A DNA stretch of 64,000 nt from CABHOJ01 sp965649545 (GCA_965649545.1 CBFGLF010000001.1:1-64000); one strand, 5' to 3'. Positions 50,451-61,294 are shown, counted from the first letter of the stretch. Program-made: numbers and translations. Notes: generated from the sequence alone by a model not told the origin.

Positions 50451-51041
50451 TTAATGGCGGTGTCGCATGGGATGTTTCACGTGAAACACGCGATCCGGCA
50501 ATTCACTTTTCTTTGAGCGACGTTTGAAACCGGTGATCATGGCACCGATCAGGTTGTCGTGATGCAGCACACTCTCCACAAGCACACCGGCGACATGCAA
50601 GCCTACCAGTGCCAGCCAGCTCCAGGACGACCACATGTGTAATGTTTGCAGCAGTTCCGATCGATCGATCAGCCAACCGTCGTTATAGACCAAGATCCCG
50701 GTCAGTACGGTGATCAATCCGTCTGCCAGTAAGGCATAGATCATCAGGGAACCGGCAGGGTTATGGCCGATGAAGCGCTTCGCGTGGCCGTGCAGGATCT
50801 GCCAGATATAGCGGGCAGCCTCGATCGGATGTAGTGGAAAGGCATGAAAATTGGCGTAACCGGTGCGCATATTGCCCCAGCAGATGCGCGCGAGGATCAG
50901 CACGCCGGCAGCATAGCCGGCATAGGCATGGATGACACGGTCCCATTCCGAGTCGTAGGTCGCAAAGGCCACGGCGAAGGCCGTGACCAGCGACCAGTGA
51001 AATAGTCTGACGAACCTGTCCCAGACGTACTTCGTACTCAT
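50451..51041 (-). CDS. Cytochrome b561-type membrane protein
   Basis: 196-residue protein with four hydrophobic helices and well-spaced histidines typical of a haem b subunit (FHWSL at 14-18, HAYAGY, HMWSSW, GLHVAG). It follows the DUF1924 cytochrome gene by seven bases on the same strand and probably passes electrons between quinol and that cytochrome. The C-terminal tail encodes VFHVKH, which is the parS site read in frame. Confidence 0.9.
   Translation of the reverse strand: MSTKYVWDRFVRLFHWSLVTAFAVAFATYDSEWDRVIHAYAGYAAGVLILARICWGNMRTGYANFHAFPLHPIEAARYIWQILHGHAKRFIGHNPAGSLMIYALLADGLITVLTGILVYNDGWLIDRSELLQTLHMWSSWSWLALVGLHVAGVLVESVLHHDNLIGAMITGFKRRSKKSELPDRVFHVKHPMRHRH
50473..50488 (+). 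promoter_or_regulatory. Perfect parS site inside the cytochrome b561 gene
   Basis: TGTTTCACGTGAAACA, identical to the parS consensus, lies in the last codons of the cytochrome b561 gene, just past the mnmE stop codon on the other strand. ParB, encoded at 57698-58558, should bind it. Confidence 0.93.
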
Positions 51042-51048
51042 ACGACGT

Positions 51049-51474
51049 TTATTTTCCAGTGGTCAGCAGATAGGCGATGAAATTGCCCTTCTCCTGCGCC
51101 GTGCAATCGCGGCCGATGATGTCGTTGCAGTGCTTGGTGAAATTCTTCTCCACTTTTTCCACTGAGCCGAATCGCTTGTCGTTGGTCACAGGCGATAAGG
51201 GACGGATGGGTTTGCCGGTGACGATATGCTTGCCGCTATCTGCCGGATTGCTGGTGTGGCAGGAGGCGCAAGCGACCTGTTTGCCTTTGATGGTGAGCTC
51301 CCGCGTGAAAAAGGCTTGGCCCTCCTCCGCGGACAAGCCAGGCGATTGCGGATCGATATGTTGAGCGATGGCTGCGTACTTGTCGGCGAGCTTCTGTGCG
51401 GTCGCGACATCGGCTTGCGCCGACAGGGACAGGCTACTCAACAAGATGACCAAGGTGGAAGAAAGTTTGCGCAT
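51049..51474 (-). CDS. Periplasmic c-type cytochrome, DUF1924 / SHP-like
   Basis: 141-residue exported haem protein: signal peptide (1-21, ending SAQA), one haem-binding CASCH (69-73), and a Cys pair near the C-terminus (HCNDIIGRDC). This matches DUF1924 proteins related to sphaeroides haem protein, a high-spin cytochrome c that binds oxygen or NO and is often encoded with a cytochrome b561. AGGAG precedes ATG 51474. First gene of a two-gene operon. Confidence 0.85.
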   Translation of the reverse strand: MRKLSSTLVILLSSLSLSAQADVATAQKLADKYAAIAQHIDPQSPGLSAEEGQAFFTRELTIKGKQVACASCHTSNPADSGKHIVTGKPIRPLSPVTNDKRFGSVEKVEKNFTKHCNDIIGRDCTAQEKGNFIAYLLTTGK

Positions 51475-51698
51475 GACGGACTCCTAGGGTTGGCGATGAA
51501 TCGATACGGTTTGCATAGTACTAAGCGAATTACGTGCCAAATTCTAGGCAACCATCATGACAAGCCGATGAAATAAGGCTTTGCGAGGAGTAAGCGTGTT
51601 CGTGGATCGAGGAATGGATGCAACGGCAGCCTTGCATCACACCTACAGAAAATCTGTCCTTGCACTGCATGAGTGCAAGGATATGACAAAGATGCCGC
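51475..51698. other. Gap between DUF1924 and coiled-coil/AsmA genes, with hairpin
   Basis: 224 bases without a gene. A nine-base perfect stem CCTTGCACT/AGTGCAAGG with loop GCATG lies at 51658-51680; read on the minus strand it is followed by a weak run of four T and lies 19 bases past the stop of the upstream gene, so it may be a weak terminator. The remainder should hold the promoter of the cytochrome pair. Confidence 0.5.
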
Positions 51699-54167
51699 TT
51701 ATTTCAGGGAGACGCTGCCGGTTTTCCCGCTCAGGTGGTAATTGGCCTGCATCGGGCGATTCTTGATGTTGAGCTGGGTGTGTACCCGACCTGTGAGGTT
51801 CTGGTCGGCAAAGATGTCGAACTCCCCGTCCGCCTTGAGTTGTCCGCCGTCCAGCAGCACCTGGCGATACTGATAGTGGCCGTTCTGCAGCGTAAGGTTT
51901 CCGCTCAGGCTGTCGAATCTGGTGGTCCCACCGATGGATTGTCCTGCGCCCGCATGCATGGCACGCACCAGGTCGATACCGCCAAGATAACCCTGGCTGG
52001 CATCGAAACGTGCCGTGACCTGTGGCGTGTCGGCCAGGTGCGCGAATTCTTCGGCGGACATGGTGTAACTGCCCTTGGCATTGAGATGCCCCTTCAAATG
52101 GACCAACGAACTGAACGCGGGGCTCACTTCCTGCAGTCTAACCTTCTCGAGTTCAAAATCGCCCGTCGCTTGCCAGACGGCCGACCAATCAAGGGACATC
52201 GACCCCGTGAGCTTACCGCCATGCAGCGCCGCATCGATCCGCTCCAGGCGCAATGCGTGCTCTTGTGCGATGCCTTCCGCCTTCAGTGAATCGAACACGA
52301 GAGGCGCGCCGATAGGGGAAGTCCAGTCAGTCGCCTCGATCGTGACTCGATAGCCATTCGCTACAGGCGTGATCTTAGCCTGCATCCTTCGGCTCTCATC
52401 GCGTAAAGCGATATGTTCAACCTGGTTATCGGTGAGTTTGATCGTGCCATTAAAGGTTTTGAGATCCAGATCAGGGGCCTGTAGCTTGATCTTGTTGAAG
52501 GCGATCTCCTTGAAGATTACCTGCTTGGAGGATTGCGCGTTACCTAACCACTCTCCCGTTTGGGCCAAGGTCGCGGGTTCCAGCGTGGCCGTATCGAACT
52601 CGAGGGTGTCCAGTTCTTTGGTGTCTTCAAAGATCGTCGCCAATACAGGGGATATGTGCACTTTGGAAACCTTGACCTCCGATGTCTTGCCTATGGTGAC
52701 GGATTCAAGCACGAGATGAGGCGTCGGCCAGAGCGAGGCATTAACGGCAGCGATCCTGACCGGGGATTTGATCGTGGAGGTCGCCAAGCGCTCGATGGGA
52801 CCGATCAACACCGTGAGGTTCAGGAAATGGACGGCGACCAGCAGTAGTACGAAGAGCGCACCGATGCTGATAAAAAGCGTTTTTGCCAATGCCCCCGATC
52901 CCGCGATCCATCCGCTGAAATCGATGGGTGTGCGTTCTGCCCGCCTTCTGGCTTTCTCTTCCGCCTTGACGAGTGCCCTCGCGTCGGCTTCCTCGCGTGC
53001 CTTGCGTTTGGCTTCAGCCTTGATGGCCTCTTCCGCAGCTTTGCGCGCCTGCTTTTCCGCGGCGAGCCGTGCCTTCTCTTCCGCCAATTGCCGTGCGCGG
53101 GCCTCGGCCTCTTCGCGTGCTTTTTGTTTCGCTTCTTCCTTGGCACGGGCTTCGGCCTCGCGACGAGCCCGTTCCTCGGCTTCTCGTTTAGCCTTGGCTT
53201 CAGCTTCTTCTCTAGCGCGACGCTCTGCTTCGATACGGGCACGTTCTTCCGCCTCGCGCTTCAGCCGAGCTTCTTCTTCGAGGCGTGCCTTGCGCTCAGC
53301 TTCCATGCGCGCTTTCTCTTCGGCCTCCTGACGTGCCCGCTCCTCGGCGAGCGCTTTGGCGCGCATGGCTTCTTCTTCACGCGCCTTACGCTCAGCCTCG
53401 CGGCGGGCTTGTTCCTCGGCTTCACGCTTGCTGCGTGTCTCCGCTTCGGCGCGCGTGCGGGCCATGGCGGCTTCGATCTCGCGCTGCTCGGCTTCCAGCC
53501 GTTCCTTCTCTAACGCAACCTTGGCTTTGGCCTCTGCCTGCTCCTTGGCCAGCCGTTTCTCTTCCTTGCGCTTGGCGATATGGGCTTCCTTGGCTGCGGC
53601 CTTTTCCGCCTCCTTCGCCTTGCGGGCCTCCACGCTACTCAACTGTTCGTTGCGTGCCAACTTCTCGATATCGATCTTTTCTGCGAGTTCGGAATTGGCC
53701 AGCATGTCGGTGACCATCAACAACTGGCGTTCCGCTTCTTCCTGCTCCTTGGCTTTCTGCGCGAGCAGGCGTTGCTCTTCCTCAAATGCTTTGGCTCGCG
53801 CTTCCGCTTCCAGTTGCTGACGTTTCTTGTCCTCGGTGTGGATCCCGTGCGCTTCGCTTTCGACCCGCATGAATTCCTCGGCACTGATCTCCGCCACTTC
53901 GATCACGGAGCTGCCCTCGAATCCCGGGCCACTATCCAGTTCGGCATCGTCGCTACTGACGGCGCGGATGTATTCGTCCTGTTCCAGGCTGCCGAGGATC
54001 TTTTCCAACGCTTCTTCGGAGAGCTTGCCGATCTCTTCCAGCAATTCGCCAGCGCTCAACTTACCGTTGACCTTGGAAAGCACTTTGGTCTGTTCGGGGG
54101 ATAAGGATTTGGATGCAAGCGCCCGTGCGCCTTTGCCGGTCTTGCTGTACACCATGGACAAATTCAT
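51699..54167 (-). CDS. Coiled-coil membrane protein with AsmA-like periplasmic domain
   Basis: 822 residues from ATG 54167 (AGGA nine bases upstream). N-terminal domain (1-75) resembles a small winged helix (KVNGKLSAGELLEEI...EQDEYI). Residues about 112-412 are almost purely Ala, Glu, Arg and Lys in heptad-like repeats such as REAEERARREAE, a long coiled coil or single alpha helix of the TolA kind. A membrane helix follows at about 425-447, then a periplasmic beta-rich domain (450-822) of the AsmA type, which includes LTGSMSLDW and SGNLTLQNGHY. Cytoplasmic and periplasmic parts are therefore joined in one chain. Function unknown; lipid transport or envelope assembly is suggested only by the AsmA similarity. 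Confidence 0.82.
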   Translation of the reverse strand: MNLSMVYSKTGKGARALASKSLSPEQTKVLSKVNGKLSAGELLEEIGKLSEEALEKILGSLEQDEYIRAVSSDDAELDSGPGFEGSSVIEVAEISAEEFMRVESEAHGIHTEDKKRQQLEAEARAKAFEEEQRLLAQKAKEQEEAERQLLMVTDMLANSELAEKIDIEKLARNEQLSSVEARKAKEAEKAAAKEAHIAKRKEEKRLAKEQAEAKAKVALEKERLEAEQREIEAAMARTRAEAETRSKREAEEQARREAERKAREEEAMRAKALAEERARQEAEEKARMEAERKARLEEEARLKREAEERARIEAERRAREEAEAKAKREAEERARREAEARAKEEAKQKAREEAEARARQLAEEKARLAAEKQARKAAEEAIKAEAKRKAREEADARALVKAEEKARRRAERTPIDFSGWIAGSGALAKTLFISIGALFVLLLVAVHFLNLTVLIGPIERLATSTIKSPVRIAAVNASLWPTPHLVLESVTIGKTSEVKVSKVHISPVLATIFEDTKELDTLEFDTATLEPATLAQTGEWLGNAQSSKQVIFKEIAFNKIKLQAPDLDLKTFNGTIKLTDNQVEHIALRDESRRMQAKITPVANGYRVTIEATDWTSPIGAPLVFDSLKAEGIAQEHALRLERIDAALHGGKLTGSMSLDWSAVWQATGDFELEKVRLQEVSPAFSSLVHLKGHLNAKGSYTMSAEEFAHLADTPQVTARFDASQGYLGGIDLVRAMHAGAGQSIGGTTRFDSLSGNLTLQNGHYQYRQVLLDGGQLKADGEFDIFADQNLTGRVHTQLNIKNRPMQANYHLSGKTGSVSLK

Positions 54168-54406
54168 AGAAGCATCCTTGCCTGATTTATAGTTATATGG
54201 CGACGAGAAGTGAATCAACGCTGATTCTGATATTTTTCCCGGGATTAGTCCAGCCTTGCACCAATCGAGCGCGTTTGATGGATGGCGGGCTCTCCAGACC
54301 TGCAGGATCGTTGCGTTTTGTTTCACGTGGAACATCATCATTCGACATGACGGGAACACGGCTTTGCAGTAACATATGCAACCTTAAAACGACGGTATCG
54401 AAACGC
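54168..54406. promoter_or_regulatory. Divergent control region with parS-like site, AsmA-like gene / mnmG
   Basis: 239 bases without a gene between divergent genes. Both frames remain open into it, but no start codon with a ribosome site was found. It holds a parS-like sequence at 54319-54334; promoters are not clear by eye. Confidence 0.5.
54319..54334 (+). promoter_or_regulatory. parS-like site upstream of mnmG
   Basis: TGTTTCACGTGGAACA differs by one base from the parS consensus. It lies 73 bases before the mnmG start codon. Confidence 0.85.
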
Positions 54407-56299
54407 ATGCAATTCCCTGAAAAATTTGACGTTATTGTGGTCGGCGGCGGCCATGCAGGCACAGAAGCGGCACTGGCTTCTGCACGCATGGGTCGCAAGA
54501 CGCTGCTGCTCACCCATAACATCGAAACCCTGGGGCAGATGTCATGTAATCCGTCCATCGGCGGCATCGGCAAGGGCCATCTGGTGAAAGAAGTGGATGC
54601 CCTGGGAGGCGCCATGGCGGCCGCGACTGACGAAGGCGGTATCCAGTTCCGTATCCTGAATTCAAGCAAAGGGCCGGCTGTGCGCGCCACACGTGCGCAA
54701 GCCGACCGCGTGCTGTACAAGGCGGCTATCCGCCACCGCCTGGAGAACCAACCCAACCTTTGGCTGTTCCAGCAAGCGGTCGACGACATCATGCTTGACG
54801 GCGAACGTGCGACCGGCGTGATCACCCAGCTTGGCCTCAAGTTCGAGGCAAGAGCGGTGGTCTTGACCGCCGGTACCTTCCTTGGCGGGTTGGTGCACGT
54901 CGGGATGGCCAATTACCAGGCAGGGCGCGCAGGCGACCCGCCATCGATCTCACTTGCGGCCCGGTTGCGCGAGATCGGCTTGCCCGCCGGCCGTCTCAAA
55001 ACTGGCACGCCACCTCGTATCGATGGCCGCACCATCGACTACTCCGTGATGGAAGAGCAGCCCGGCGACGATCCGGTGCCGGTGTTCTCGTTTCTGGGCA
55101 ATGCGAGTCAGCATCCTGCGCAGCGTCCCTGCTGGATCACGCATACCAACGCACGGACGCACGAGATCATCCGTAGCGGTCTCGACCGCTCGCCCATGTA
55201 CACCGGGGTGATCGAGGGTGTGGGTCCGCGCTATTGCCCGTCTGTCGAGGACAAGATCCACCGCTTCGCGGACAAGGAATCGCACCAGATATTCCTGGAG
55301 CCGGAGGGATTAGCAACGCATGAGATCTATCCCAACGGCATCTCGACCAGCCTGCCCTTCGATATCCAGTATCAGCTGGTGCGTTCCATCCGTGGGCTGG
55401 AGAACGCGCATATCCTGCGGCCAGGCTATGCCATCGAATACGATTACTACGATCCACGCGGATTGAAGAACTCCCTGGAGACCAAAGCCGTCCAGGGGCT
55501 GTTTTTCGCAGGCCAGATCAACGGCACCACGGGCTATGAGGAAGCGGCGGCCCAAGGCCTGCTGGCCGGCGCCAATGCCGCGCTCTATGCCACTGAGGAC
55601 GCTTCCTGGTGTCCGGGCCGCGAGCAAGCTTACCTGGGTGTGCTGGTCGATGACCTCATCACGCGTGGCGTGAGTGAGCCCTATCGCATGTTCACCAGCC
55701 GTGCGGAATATCGCTTGATGCTGCGAGAGGACAACGCGGACATGCGTCTGACCGAAGCGGGCCGCAAGATCGGCCTGGTCGACGATGTGCGCTGGGAGGC
55801 GTTCAGTCGCAAGCAGGAGGCCATCGCCCGCGAGCAGGAGCGACTCAAGCGCAGTTTCGTGCGTCCTGGGGTATTGCCGGAGGCCGATGCCATGCGCGTC
55901 TTGGGTAAGGCCATCGATCACGAGTATTCCTTGTTCGAACTGTTGCGTCGTCCTGAAGTGAGTTATGAGGCCCTGCTCTCCTTGACCGGCGCGGGTGAAG
56001 GCGAAACCGACGAACAGGTACGTCAGCAGCTCGAGATCGCGGCGAAATACCAAGGCTACATCGATCGTCAGCAGGATGAGATCGAGCGTCAACGCGGCAA
56101 CGAAGAGACCTCATTGCCCGCCGATCTCGATTACAAAGACGTGCATGGCCTGTCGATCGAGGCGCAGCAAAAACTCAACGCCCACAAACCGCAAACCATC
56201 GGGCAAGCCAGCCGCATCTCCGGTATCACTCCGGCGGCCATTTCGCTGTTGCTGGTCTACCTCAAGCGCAAAAGCCGTCAGAAGCAGCGTGCGGCATGA
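54407..56299 (+). CDS. mnmG: tRNA uridine-5-carboxymethylaminomethyl modification enzyme MnmG
   Basis: 630-residue FAD protein, partner of MnmE. From ATG 54407 it begins [22 protein letters not shown], the FAD-binding fold, and includes [12 protein letters not shown] and [17 protein letters not shown]. The open frame extends 70 codons upstream over the intergenic parS site but this lacks family similarity. Overlaps rsmG by four bases. Confidence 0.97.
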   Translation: MQFPEKFDVIVVGGGHAGTEAALASARMGRKTLLLTHNIETLGQMSCNPSIGGIGKGHLVKEVDALGGAMAAATDEGGIQFRILNSSKGPAVRATRAQADRVLYKAAIRHRLENQPNLWLFQQAVDDIMLDGERATGVITQLGLKFEARAVVLTAGTFLGGLVHVGMANYQAGRAGDPPSISLAARLREIGLPAGRLKTGTPPRIDGRTIDYSVMEEQPGDDPVPVFSFLGNASQHPAQRPCWITHTNARTHEIIRSGLDRSPMYTGVIEGVGPRYCPSVEDKIHRFADKESHQIFLEPEGLATHEIYPNGISTSLPFDIQYQLVRSIRGLENAHILRPGYAIEYDYYDPRGLKNSLETKAVQGLFFAGQINGTTGYEEAAAQGLLAGANAALYATEDASWCPGREQAYLGVLVDDLITRGVSEPYRMFTSRAEYRLMLREDNADMRLTEAGRKIGLVDDVRWEAFSRKQEAIAREQERLKRSFVRPGVLPEADAMRVLGKAIDHEYSLFELLRRPEVSYEALLSLTGAGEGETDEQVRQQLEIAAKYQGYIDRQQDEIERQRGNEETSLPADLDYKDVHGLSIEAQQKLNAHKPQTIGQASRISGITPAAISLLLVYLKRKSRQKQRAA

Positions 56300-56931
56300 G
56301 GTTGCGGGCGATCCTCGACGATGGTCTGGCAGAGCTGGGCCTGGCACTGGATGAGACCAAGCGACAGAAGCTGATCGAGTACATCCACCTGCTCAATAAG
56401 TGGAACAAGGTGCATAACCTGACCGCGGTCCGTGATCCGGAAGAGATGGTCACGCTGCATTTGTTGGACAGTCTGGCTGTGTTGCCGCATGTGCGGGCCA
56501 AACGCCTGCTGGATGTGGGTAGCGGAGCAGGCTTGCCCGGTATCCCCTTCGCCATCTGCTTGCCGGAACTGCAGGTGACGGTAATGGACTCCAGTCAGAA
56601 GAAGGCCAGTTTCATGCGCCAGGCGAAGGCGGAGCTTGGGTTGGCCAACCTTGAGGTCGAGTGCGGCCGAGTCGAGGATTACCAGCCTGAGGCGCCATTC
56701 GATGTCATCACGTCGCGAGCATTTTCCGAGCTGGCCTTGTTCGTTAAGCTGACCCGGCATCTGGGTACCCCTGATGGCCAATGGCTAGCGATGAAGGGCG
56801 TCTATCCACAAGAAGAGCTCGATCGATTGCAGCTGGCGCCGAGCCAAGTGTTGCCGCTCAAGGTGCCAGGGCTGCAGGCGCAACGACATCTGGTATTTTT
56901 GCCATTCAACCAAGACATGAAGGTGGCGTAG
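56296..56931 (+). CDS. rsmG: 16S rRNA (guanine-527-N7) methyltransferase
   Basis: 211-residue SAM methyltransferase acting on G527 of 16S rRNA; loss gives low-level streptomycin resistance in other bacteria. The SAM motif [13 protein letters not shown] is clear, after [11 protein letters not shown]. mnmG-rsmG-parA-parB is the usual order. Confidence 0.96.
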   Translation: MRLRAILDDGLAELGLALDETKRQKLIEYIHLLNKWNKVHNLTAVRDPEEMVTLHLLDSLAVLPHVRAKRLLDVGSGAGLPGIPFAICLPELQVTVMDSSQKKASFMRQAKAELGLANLEVECGRVEDYQPEAPFDVITSRAFSELALFVKLTRHLGTPDGQWLAMKGVYPQEELDRLQLAPSQVLPLKVPGLQAQRHLVFLPFNQDMKVA

Positions 56932-56934
56932 GAC

Positions 56935-57705
56935 ATGCGTATTCTGGCGATCACAAATCAAAAAGGTGGGGTCGGCAAGACCACTACTTGCGTCAATCTG
57001 GCGGCGAGCCTGGCGGCGACCGGACGCAAGGTGCTGCTGGTCGATCTGGATCCGCAGGGTAACGCCACCACGGGCAGCGGGCTCGATAAAGCCCATCTCA
57101 AGCAGACCATCTATCACGTGCTGATCGGCGACAAGACCCTGAAACAGGTGATCCAGGCCTCGAGTAAAGGCAACTTCGATGTGGCGCCCGCCAATCGCGA
57201 GCTGGCCGGGGCGGAAGTCGAGCTGGTCAACGAGATGGCGCGCGAGACACGCTTGAAAGCGGCGCTGGCGGAGGTGAAAGGGCAATATGATTATGTCCTG
57301 CTCGACTGCCCCCCTGCCCTGAATCTGGTGACCGTGAATGCCCTGACCGCGGCCAATGCCGTGATGATCCCGATGCAATGTGAATACTATGCCTTGGAAG
57401 GATTGTCAGATCTGGTGAACACCATCAAGAAAGTGCGTGCTCACTTGAATCCGACATTGGAGATCGAGGGCTTGCTGCGTACGCTGTTCGATAACCGCAA
57501 CATGCTGGCGCAGCAAGTGTCGGAGCAACTGGCGCGACATTTCGGCGACAAGGTCTATGAAACCGTGATCCCGCGCAACATCCGGCTGGCGGAAGCGCCG
57601 AGCTATGGGATGCCGGCACTGATCTACGATCGCGCCTCCAAGGGTGCGCAAGCCTATCTGGCGCTGGCAGACGAAATCATCAAACGTGGAGTGGTCAATG
57701 GTTAA
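56935..57705 (+). CDS. parA: Chromosome partitioning ATPase ParA
   Basis: 256-residue deviant-Walker ATPase (Soj type) with KGGVGKTTTCVNLA near the start and DCPPALNLVT. Works with ParB bound at parS to segregate origins. Three bases after rsmG; overlaps parB by eight bases. Confidence 0.97.
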   Translation: MRILAITNQKGGVGKTTTCVNLAASLAATGRKVLLVDLDPQGNATTGSGLDKAHLKQTIYHVLIGDKTLKQVIQASSKGNFDVAPANRELAGAEVELVNEMARETRLKAALAEVKGQYDYVLLDCPPALNLVTVNALTAANAVMIPMQCEYYALEGLSDLVNTIKKVRAHLNPTLEIEGLLRTLFDNRNMLAQQVSEQLARHFGDKVYETVIPRNIRLAEAPSYGMPALIYDRASKGAQAYLALADEIIKRGVVNG

Positions 57706-58558
57706 ATCCAAAGGTTTGGGGCGCGGTCTCGATGCCCTTCTGGCAGGTGACGTGGGTAGTGTCGGTGAGGCGGATTCCCTGCGCATGCTGAAGATCGGCC
57801 AGTTGCAACCGGGCAAGTACCAGCCACGCACGCAGATGGACCAGGAATCCCTGGCGAGCCTGGCGGCCTCGATCAAGGCGCAGGGCATCATGCAGCCTAT
57901 CCTGGTACGTGAGATCGCTGACGAGCGCTACGAAATCATCGCCGGTGAGCGCCGTTGGCGCGCCTCACAGTTGGCCGGTTTGCCTGAGGTGCCGGTACTC
58001 GTGCGGGAGATCCCGGACGAATCCGCGCTGGCGATGGCGCTGATCGAGAACATCCAGCGCGAGAACCTCAATCCCCTCGAAGAAGCCAACGGCATCAAGC
58101 GCTTGATCGACGAATTCGATATGACGCATCAGACGGCTTCCGAGGCCGTCGGGCGCTCCCGCACGGCGGTGACCAACCTGTTGCGCTTGCTCAATCTCGC
58201 GGCACCGGTACAGGAGATGCTGATGCATAACCAGATCGATATGGGGCACGCGCGCGCCCTGCTGGCGCTCGAACCTGCCAGGCAGGTGATGGCGGCGCAG
58301 CAGATCGTGCAAAAAGGCTTGTCTGTGCGCGAGGCGGAGCGCCTGGCCAATAGCGAGCAGAAACCAGTGAAACGCGTCGCCAAGGCCAGACCTAACCGGG
58401 ACCTGCTGCGCCTCGAAGAGCTTGCCGCCGATCACATGGGCGCCAGAGTCAGCATCAAGCAGGGTGCGAAAGGATCCGGCAAACTGGTCATCGAGTACAA
58501 GGACCTGGACCAGCTCGACGGCATCCTGAGCAGGATGGGCGTGTCTTCCAGGGAATAG
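57698..58558 (+). CDS. parB: Chromosome partitioning protein ParB
   Basis: 286-residue CTP-dependent DNA clamp. It opens KSKGLGRGLDALL, has the ParB box GERRWRASQLAGL and ENIQRENLNPLEEA, the HTH around TASEAVGRSRTAVTNLLRLL and a C-terminal dimer domain. Start ATG 57698; the earlier open frame is inside parA. Its parS targets are present at 43553, 50473 and 54319. Confidence 0.97.
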   Translation: MVKSKGLGRGLDALLAGDVGSVGEADSLRMLKIGQLQPGKYQPRTQMDQESLASLAASIKAQGIMQPILVREIADERYEIIAGERRWRASQLAGLPEVPVLVREIPDESALAMALIENIQRENLNPLEEANGIKRLIDEFDMTHQTASEAVGRSRTAVTNLLRLLNLAAPVQEMLMHNQIDMGHARALLALEPARQVMAAQQIVQKGLSVREAERLANSEQKPVKRVAKARPNRDLLRLEELAADHMGARVSIKQGAKGSGKLVIEYKDLDQLDGILSRMGVSSRE

Positions 58559-58587
58559 CACGGTTCCCTACAAGACCCATCCCTTGT

Positions 58588-58616
58588 TTGACATCGTATA
58601 CATTCATTGTTAGTAT
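58588..58616 (+). promoter_or_regulatory. Candidate promoter of the atp operon
   Basis: TTGACA (58588-58593) and TAGTAT (58611-58616) are 17 bases apart in the parB-atpI gap. Transcripts would start near 58623, past the first possible atpI start codon (TTG 58607). Confidence 0.6.
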
Positions 58617-59041
58617 CCAAGTCCTTGTTGTCTGGCGCAAAAACAGAAATTGCGGCTCAGAATCACGGTTTGATCGTGGTGGGCCTGCAGCTCCTTCTCA
58701 TAATAATCAGCGCTGGTGTAACTTACCTCACCGATAATCCGCAGTCAGGAATATCCATCATCTGGGGCCAATTTTGCGCCCTGGTGAATGCGTCGCTATT
58801 GAGTTGGCGCATGATGCAGCGTAAGCACCAGGACGCGACGGCGGGCAGGCAACTGGTATGGATGTACCGTTCCGCTTTGGAACGGTTTTTTGTTGTAATC
58901 GGGTTGCTGGCCTTCGGTATGTTGCGATTGCATCTGCCGGCCGGGCAAGTGATCCTGGGTTTTGTGATGGGTCAGGCGGTGTTGTTGCTTGTGCCTTTGG
59001 TGCGCGGAATATTGAATAGATCGCGTGTGGAAGTTAAATAA
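58607..59041 (+). CDS. atpI: ATP synthase accessory protein AtpI
   Basis: Small membrane protein with four hydrophobic helices that helps c-ring assembly. The longest frame, from TTG 58607, is 144 residues, but the candidate promoter overlaps that start; TTG 58625 or GTG 58676 (121 residues, closer to the usual 125-130) are alternatives and none has a good ribosome site. Position directly ahead of atpB supports the assignment. Confidence 0.8.
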   Translation: MLVSKSLLSGAKTEIAAQNHGLIVVGLQLLLIIISAGVTYLTDNPQSGISIIWGQFCALVNASLLSWRMMQRKHQDATAGRQLVWMYRSALERFFVVIGLLAFGMLRLHLPAGQVILGFVMGQAVLLLVPLVRGILNRSRVEVK

Positions 59042-59054
59042 GATTGTTAAGTAA

Positions 59055-59921
<867 letters not shown>

Positions 59922-59965
59922 AATTTTGATTCACTTTTAAGCAGTAGATTATTTACAGGAGATAG

Positions 59966-60205
<240 letters not shown>

Positions 60206-60250
60206 TCCGTCGGCAACCCTAGATAAAAGCAAACTAAGAGAGGTATTTGC

Positions 60251-60721
60251 ATGAACATCAATGCAACCCTTATTGCACAGGCGATCATGTTTGCAGTGTT
60301 CGTGTGGTTCTGCATGAAGTTCGTGTGGCCACCGATCATGAACGCACTGGCAGTACGCCAGAAGCAGATCGCAGACGGCCTGGCCGCTGCGGATCGCGGT
60401 AAGCACGAACTGGAGCTGGCAGCCAAGAAGGCCGCCCAGGAACTGCATGCAGCTAAGGAAAAGGCTTCCGATATCATCGCCCAGGCTGAAAAGCGCGCGA
60501 CCGAGATCGTCGAAGAGTCCAAGACCAACGCCAAAACCGAAGGTGATCGCATCATCGCCGGTGCCAAGGCTGAGATCGAACAAGAGGTCAATCGTGCCAA
60601 GGAAGGCCTGCGTCAGCAAGTCTCCGAACTGGCGGTGGCTGGTGCAGAGAAGATCCTGCGCAAAGAGATCGATGCCAAGGCACATGCCGACATGCTGAAA
60701 ACCATCGCTAACGAGCTATAG
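60251..60721 (+). CDS. atpF: ATP synthase F0 subunit b
   Basis: 156-residue stator subunit: one N-terminal membrane helix (about 5-27) followed by a long charged coiled coil that ties F0 to the delta subunit. Same length as E. coli AtpF. AGAGAGG precedes ATG 60251. Confidence 0.97.
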   Translation: MNINATLIAQAIMFAVFVWFCMKFVWPPIMNALAVRQKQIADGLAAADRGKHELELAAKKAAQELHAAKEKASDIIAQAEKRATEIVEESKTNAKTEGDRIIAGAKAEIEQEVNRAKEGLRQQVSELAVAGAEKILRKEIDAKAHADMLKTIANEL

Positions 60722-60734
60722 GAAGTAAGCGATC

Positions 60735-61271
60735 ATGGCTGAAGCGGTAACGATAGTAAGACCTTACGCAGTCGCGGCTTTCCGTCTTGCTAAAGAGAAG
60801 AAGGCGCTGGCTAAGTGGTCCGAGATGCTGAGCTTCGCGTCGGCGATCGCTGCCGACGCCCAGATGCAGGCTTTCATCGCTGACCCCAAGGTCTCGAGCG
60901 CCGACCAGGAGAAGTTGTTCCTGGCGGTGGCTGGCGACAAGCTGGACGAGGCTGGCAAGAATCTGATCAAGCTGCTGGTCGAGTACGACCGCCTGGCTTT
61001 GTTGCCTGAAGTCGTCGCGGCTTTCGAGGAACTCAAGGCGCAAGACGAGGGCGTGCTGGAGGCTGAGATTACCGCAGCTGCCAAACCAAGCGATGCCGAA
61101 GTCAAGGCGTTGGTGAAACGCCTGGAAACCAAGTTTGGTAAAAAGATTGAAGCAAGCGTCAAAGTGGACCCCAACATCATCGGCGGGATCAAAATTTTAG
61201 TCGGCGATACGGTCATTGACGCTTCCGTCCGTGGCCAATTGCAAGAATTGGCTTATACGCTTAAAGGTTAG
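60735..61271 (+). CDS. atpH: ATP synthase F1 delta subunit
   Basis: 178-residue stator protein at the top of F1; the N-terminal helical bundle ([17 protein letters not shown]) and C-terminal [23 protein letters not shown] are typical. Between atpF and atpA as expected. Confidence 0.97.
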   Translation: MAEAVTIVRPYAVAAFRLAKEKKALAKWSEMLSFASAIAADAQMQAFIADPKVSSADQEKLFLAVAGDKLDEAGKNLIKLLVEYDRLALLPEVVAAFEELKAQDEGVLEAEITAAAKPSDAEVKALVKRLETKFGKKIEASVKVDPNIIGGIKILVGDTVIDASVRGQLQELAYTLKG

Positions 61272-61294
61272 GCCTTAAAGGTCAGGAGACAGTA

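Noticed and set aside
51581..51766. 61-codon plus-strand open frame in the gap beside the AsmA-like gene
   Set aside because: It crosses the hairpin and runs into the opposite gene; no motif and no conserved-looking composition, though a GAGGAG-like sequence precedes part of it.
54168..54359. Upstream extension of the AsmA-like protein through the parS site
   Set aside because: The extra 64 residues have no low-complexity or domain relation to the rest, while ATG 54167 has a good ribosome site.
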